The notes under the pieces are model-generated. The model had not been told where the DNA came from. It did not search any database and saw nothing but the letters and a program-made list of their open reading frames with translations. Of a stretch of 9,053 bases of DNA, positions 5,775 to 9,053 are shown one piece after another. The stretch is from Cytophagales bacterium (GTDB lineage: Bacteria; Bacteroidota; Bacteroidia; Cytophagales; ES-bin-26), in contig JACMKY010000461.1 in assembly GCA_014379925.1 (NCBI GenBank), positions 1-9,053 of the forward strand, written 5' to 3'. Position 1 is the stretch's first letter. Every line of letters begins with the position of its first letter. A program made the translations under genes and the position numbers.

Positions 5775-5797
5775 ACGGCAGCTCGCTTTCTTTTCTG

Positions 5798-5836
5798 AAG
5801 CCTCTTCATTTCTTTGAAGGGGCTTTTCGGTTTTGA
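5798..5836 (+). terminator. Intrinsic terminator of rpmB
   Basis: AAGCCTCTTCA (5798-5808) pairs with TGAAGGGGCTT (5815-5825) over 11 bp with one G-T wobble and a 6-base loop. It is followed by TTTCGGTTTT. It sits 24 bases after the rpmB stop codon. The opposite strand lacks a T run, so it mainly serves rpmB and not the converging protease gene. Confidence 0.8.
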
Positions 5837-5868
5837 TGCGCACCGAACGGCCGGAAGAGCAAGCCTCA

Positions 5869-7218
5869 TCAGATGATCCGGCGGAGGATGAAGGTAGTGT
5901 AAATCAATTCGTTGTCTCGCTTAACCATCAGCTTTATTTCTTTGCCTTCCTTTTTCTGCAGCAGCTTGTAGATGTCGTTCATGGGCATTTCCCGAACGGG
6001 TTCGCCGTTGAAGAACATAATCTCATCCCCGGCCATCAGGCCGGCGGCGGCGGCGGGGGAATCGGACTGCACCCGTTCGATCATGTAGTTGCGGTAATTC
6101 GCCCCGCGCGCCCGCAGTTCGAGGCCGCTCATGTCGTGTTCAAACGATTCCTTGAGCCGCTTTCGAATGGGCCTGAGGGCCAGGTACCCATCCTGGTAAT
6201 TGAACGTAACCCGAAACCGCCGCAGCATTTCGCACCCCAGGTTGCCCTGCCGGTTGCCGTCCCGGGCCGGGTTCGGGTAGAGGGAAGTGGAATCGGGGTA
6301 GGAGGTGACGACGTTGTCCAACGTGAAATCGCCGATTTTCACCCGGCCGAGTCGCCCGAGGCTGCCGTTGATCACGCCGCTCAGACCCCGGCCCAACTGC
6401 GAACGAACCACCTTGTCGGGCAAGTGAATTTGCTGGTGCGAACCCAGGTCCAGCGACAGCGCGTGGCCCGCCCCGGTATCGACGATGACCTTGATGGGAA
6501 CCGACTTGCCGTCCTCCACGATGGCCATCGCGGTCAGGTAAGGCTTGGTATTTTCGATGGTGATGGGCAGCTTCGTTCCTTCGCGGGCCCGCCGGTAGCG
6601 GTGGCGTTCGGGGAGGGTGAAGGTGACCAGTTTGGCCTCGAAATCAATGTTGACCACGAAACGGTTGAACAAGTCGTAGCCGAACACGCCGTGGATGGGA
6701 ATGCCGATGTAGTCGGAAAGCGCCAGGATGTCTTCCGACAAAATGAGCAGGGGAATGTTGTCGGCCCGGATGTCGTGCATCCGCACGGTGGCCCCCAGGG
6801 TGACCGAAGCCGTGAGTTCGCCCTGGGAGCCGGCACCGGCGATCTTCACCTTCCGGACGGGAACCAGGCCCAGGCTGCGGCCCACTTTCGGGTCGGTAAC
6901 CAGCGTCACGCTCACGCCGGTATCCAGGATGAAGTTCAGCGTATCCGAATTGTTGATCCGGATGGGAACAATGATCAGGTTGGAATGCAGTTCGAAAGGA
7001 ACGACGACCTTCTTGCGGTTGCGGAAAAGGTGGTACCCGTGGATGGGTTGGGCGCCGGCGCCGGACGCGAAGAGCCAACTGCCCACCAGCAGCAGCAGCA
7101 ATCCCCGCGGAATGGCGCCCGGACGCCACCGCGCCGGGTGGGAATGCACCGGCATTCCGCACCGGCACGGGTGGAAGACGTGGCGGAACGTCACCCGGTG
7201 CCGCCCAGAAACGTTCAT
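5869..7218 (-). CDS. Secreted retropepsin-like aspartyl protease with C-terminal PDZ domain
   Basis: The product has 449 residues from ATG 7218. A hydrophobic segment (GLLLLLVGSWLFASGAGA, about 39-56) is a probable signal peptide with cleavage near GAGAQ, so the protein is expected in the periplasm or outside. Two retropepsin-like halves follow. The first has FILDTGVS (97-103, D99) and HGVFGYDLF (176-184), the second VIVDTGAG (244-251, D247) and GNLGCEMLRRF (325-335). Having both DTG aspartates in one chain suggests an intramolecular pseudodimer. A PDZ domain occupies about 366-445, with AAGLMAGDEIMFFNGEPV in its core. Such aspartyl-protease/PDZ proteins are frequent in Bacteroidota; substrates are generally unknown. 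A later ATG (7155, residue 22) would give a more usual signal-peptide length, but the promoter match just upstream favours 7218. It is a single gene converging on rpmB. Confidence 0.9.
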   Translation of the reverse strand: MNVSGRHRVTFRHVFHPCRCGMPVHSHPARWRPGAIPRGLLLLLVGSWLFASGAGAQPIHGYHLFRNRKKVVVPFELHSNLIIVPIRINNSDTLNFILDTGVSVTLVTDPKVGRSLGLVPVRKVKIAGAGSQGELTASVTLGATVRMHDIRADNIPLLILSEDILALSDYIGIPIHGVFGYDLFNRFVVNIDFEAKLVTFTLPERHRYRRAREGTKLPITIENTKPYLTAMAIVEDGKSVPIKVIVDTGAGHALSLDLGSHQQIHLPDKVVRSQLGRGLSGVINGSLGRLGRVKIGDFTLDNVVTSYPDSTSLYPNPARDGNRQGNLGCEMLRRFRVTFNYQDGYLALRPIRKRLKESFEHDMSGLELRARGANYRNYMIERVQSDSPAAAAGLMAGDEIMFFNGEPVREMPMNDIYKLLQKKEGKEIKLMVKRDNELIYTTFILRRII

Positions 7219-7245
7219 TTTAGTTTGAATTGATGAGCGAAACGA

Positions 7246-7277
7246 TGAATTTAGGTAGAAAACCCGACAATGTCAAA
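7246..7277 (-). promoter_or_regulatory. Probable promoter of the aspartyl protease gene
   Basis: On the minus strand TTTG (7277-7274) is followed after exactly 20 bases by TAAATTCA (7253-7246), matching the Bacteroidota TTTG-N20-TAnnTTTG pattern with two mismatches in the -7 box. Transcription would start about 20 bases before ATG 7218, leaving a short AT-rich leader (CAAACTAAA) typical of the phylum. Confidence 0.5.
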
Positions 7278-7341
7278 GTAGCCGGTGTTACCAGGCGGTG
7301 CGCGACCGACAACGGGAACGGACGGTTTACGTAGTAGGAGG

Positions 7342-7360
7342 CGGGCGGGTAATCCGCCCG
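7342..7360. other. GC-rich hairpin upstream of glutamate dehydrogenase
   Basis: CGGGCGG and CCGCCCG form a perfect 7-bp stem around the loop GTAAT, about 115 bases before the dehydrogenase ATG. No T run follows on either strand, so it does not look like a terminator. It may be an operator or chance GC-rich symmetry in the divergent promoter region. Confidence 0.3.
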
Positions 7361-7391
7361 GGGGCAATAATACGGAGGAGATCGCCAACGC

Positions 7392-7425
7392 ATTGAAATA
7401 ATTATCCCTTTGGTGCGTACTTTTA
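7392..7425 (+). promoter_or_regulatory. Weak candidate promoter for glutamate dehydrogenase
   Basis: TACTTTTA at 7418-7425 matches TAnnTTTG in seven of eight positions. ATTG at 7392-7395 is a poor -33 partner at a spacing of 22. The position, 48 bases before ATG 7473, is sensible, but the match is marginal. Confidence 0.25.
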
Positions 7426-7472
7426 CCGAACACTTCCGACGAACGCTTCATTCCAATCAATTCTCATTCACC

Positions 7473-8957
7473 ATGGATTCCGTAACCACCAAGCCGGCAC
7501 CTCCCACGAACGGGGCCTCCCCGGCGAACCCGGCCACCGGGTCGCTTACGCAAGGGGCCAAGTTCTACGCGGACGTGCTGCATTATTACGACAAAGCCGC
7601 CGCCTTTTCCAAACTCGATCCGGGTCTGCTCAAGAAAATCCGCTACTGCCACAGCGTGTACAAAGTGCAATTTCCGGTGGAAATAGAAGGCAAACTGGAA
7701 ATCTTCGAAGGCATCCGGGTGCAGCACAGCCTCCACAAACTTCCCACCAAAGGCGGCATCCGCTACAGCAGTTACGTGGACGAGGAGGAAGTGAAGGCCC
7801 TGGCCACGCTGATGACGTTCAAGTGCGCCGTGGTGGACGTTCCCTTCGGTGGGGCCAAGGGAGGCGTGAAGATCAGCCCGCGTCTGCACACGGAACGGAC
7901 GCTGGAAAAGGTAACCCGGCGTTTTGCCTCCGAATTGATCAAGAAGAACCTGATCGGTCCCGGAACGGACGTGCCTGCCCCGGACTACGGCACCAGCAGC
8001 CGCGAAATGACCTGGATCGCCGATACGTACCAGACCTTCAAGTACGGCGACACCAACGGGTTGGGCTGCGTGACCGGCAAGCCCGTCGGGCAGGGCGGCA
8101 TCCGGGGCCGCAACGAGGCAACGGGCCTGGGCGTGTATTTCGGCATCCGAGAATGCCTCTCCCAGAAGGAGGACATGGAGCGGCTGGGCCTGACCACGGG
8201 ACTGGACGGCAAGAAGGTGATCGTGCAAGGTCTGGGCAACGTGGGCTACTTCTCGGCCAAGTTCCTGCGGGAGGCCGGGGCGCTGATCGTGGGCATCGCC
8301 GAGATGGAAGGCGGCATTTACAACGTCGATGGGCTGGACGTGGAGGCGGTGTTCCAACACCGCAAGGAACGCAAATCGATCCTCGATTTTCCGGGGGCCA
8401 AGAACGTGGCCGCTTCCGCCGAACTGCTCGAAATGCCCTGCGACATCCTGATTCCGGCCGCGTTGGAAAACCAAATCCACGAGCAGAACGCCCCCCGCAT
8501 CCAGGCCAAGATCATCGCCGAAGCGGCCAACGGCCCGGTGACCAAGGAGGCGGAAGAAATCCTGCAAAGCCGGAACAAACTCATCATCCCCGACTTGTTC
8601 CTCAACGCGGGCGGCGTGACGGTTTCGTACTTCGAATGGCTGAAGAACCTGTCGAACGTGCGGTTCGGCCGCATCGGCAAGCGGGCCGAAGAAGCCAGCA
8701 ACCGCCGCCTGGTCGAATCCATCGAACGGCATACGGGCGACATCTTCAGCGACATGGAGCGCAAACTCATCGTTCACGGCTCGGACGAACTGGACCTGGT
8801 GCGCTCGGGCCTGGAAGATACAATGATCGTTGCCTACAACGAAATCCGGGAAATTCAGCGGCGCAACGTCGGCATGCCGGACCTACGCACGGCGGCCTTC
8901 CTGAGTGCCATCGAAAAAATCGGCATCAGCTACCAGATGCTGGGCATCTTCCCGTAA
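7473..8957 (+). CDS. gdhA: Glutamate dehydrogenase (Glu/Leu/Phe/Val dehydrogenase family)
   Basis: This enzyme catalyses reversible oxidative deamination of L-glutamate to 2-oxoglutarate and ammonia with NAD(P). In the 494-residue product the first 25 residues are a Pro/Thr/Ala-rich leader. The catalytic domain then shows LPTKGGIRY (90-98), TFKCAVVDVPFGGAKGGV (115-132) with K117 and catalytic K129, and PAPDYGT with D171. The dinucleotide fold has VQGLGNVGY (251-259), a GxGxxG loop, and E277 at the end of the next strand, which is compatible with NAD preference, although this is not decisive. Length exceeds the usual 410-450 residues, through the N-terminal leader and a C-terminal extension after about 430. 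The frame is open further upstream to TTG 7410, but ATG 7473 fits better. Other amino-acid dehydrogenases of the family are possible; the PTKGGIRY and PAPDYGT blocks favour glutamate. Confidence 0.92.
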   Translation: MDSVTTKPAPPTNGASPANPATGSLTQGAKFYADVLHYYDKAAAFSKLDPGLLKKIRYCHSVYKVQFPVEIEGKLEIFEGIRVQHSLHKLPTKGGIRYSSYVDEEEVKALATLMTFKCAVVDVPFGGAKGGVKISPRLHTERTLEKVTRRFASELIKKNLIGPGTDVPAPDYGTSSREMTWIADTYQTFKYGDTNGLGCVTGKPVGQGGIRGRNEATGLGVYFGIRECLSQKEDMERLGLTTGLDGKKVIVQGLGNVGYFSAKFLREAGALIVGIAEMEGGIYNVDGLDVEAVFQHRKERKSILDFPGAKNVAASAELLEMPCDILIPAALENQIHEQNAPRIQAKIIAEAANGPVTKEAEEILQSRNKLIIPDLFLNAGGVTVSYFEWLKNLSNVRFGRIGKRAEEASNRRLVESIERHTGDIFSDMERKLIVHGSDELDLVRSGLEDTMIVAYNEIREIQRRNVGMPDLRTAAFLSAIEKIGISYQMLGIFP

Positions 8958-8964
8958 AATAGGT

Positions 8965-9053
8965 AATTACGAATTACGAATTACGAATTACGAATTACGA
9001 ATTACGAATTACGAATTACGAATTACGAATTACGAATTACGAATTACGAATTA
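8965..9053. repeat. (AATTACG)n heptanucleotide tandem array, cut by window end
   Basis: At least 12.7 perfect head-to-tail copies of the 7-mer AATTACG run from 8965 to the last base with no interruption. The array starts seven bases after the dehydrogenase stop codon, so it forms the 3' end of that transcript. Short tandem heptamers of this kind (STRRs) are known from filamentous cyanobacteria; their function is unclear. The true length cannot be seen here. Confidence 0.97.

Noticed and set aside
5833..7233. Plus-strand frame of 466 codons opposite the aspartyl protease
   Set aside because: Antisense shadow of a GC-rich gene, rich in His, Val, Gly and Gln. The minus strand has a signal peptide, two DTG motifs and a PDZ domain.
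7464..8777. Minus-strand frame of 437 codons opposite glutamate dehydrogenase
   Set aside because: Antisense shadow. The plus strand has all catalytic motifs.
8965..9053. CRISPR array
   Set aside because: The unit is a 7-mer with no spacers, so this is a simple tandem repeat.

Overview
The window looks like a piece of a fairly GC-rich Bacteroidota chromosome (Cytophagales, Saprospirales or a related order; I cannot place it further). The evidence is a DUF5522 protein of the type common in Bacteroidota, a retropepsin-like aspartyl protease fused to a C-terminal PDZ domain, poor Shine-Dalgarno sequences, and several intergenic matches to the Bacteroidota sigma-70 promoter pattern TTTG-N19/20-TAnnTTTG.

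Layout. Positions 1-183 hold the 3' end of a plus-strand gene ending in a bulb-type (mannose-binding) lectin repeat. Positions 297-1582 are a scarred accessory block on the minus strand. It contains a PD-(D/E)XK nuclease of the Rpn/putative-transposase family without a normal start, an abutting tandem copy of its last third with a 1-bp deletion, and, overlapping the 5' end in another frame, the signal-peptide start of an unrelated secreted protein. Positions 1619-2034 hold a possible plus-strand gene remnant and an AT-rich orphan membrane protein. Positions 2035-2374 have no gene I can support.

From 2375 the window is ordinary core genome. The minus strand carries rocD (ornithine aminotransferase), rplS (ribosomal L19) and dapF (diaminopimelate epimerase), with a clear intrinsic terminator between rplS and dapF. 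Divergently on the plus strand come a 60-residue DUF5522 protein and rpmB (ribosomal L28) with its own promoter and terminator. Then a minus-strand secreted aspartyl protease with PDZ converges on rpmB and diverges from a plus-strand Glu/Leu/Phe/Val-type glutamate dehydrogenase. Seven bases after the dehydrogenase stop codon an uninterrupted (AATTACG)n array of at least 12.7 units runs off the window.

How the genes relate. Most are independent single-gene units. RocD yields glutamate semialdehyde and glutamate, and the dehydrogenase interconverts glutamate and 2-oxoglutarate, so both serve amino-acid nitrogen and carbon flow, though they are not co-transcribed. The part most worth a second look is the Rpn block. 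A free-standing, in-frame copy of the nuclease C-terminal domain lies directly downstream of the nuclease. That arrangement recalls the intragenic small RpnS inhibitors of E. coli Rpn toxins, but gene decay explains it equally well.
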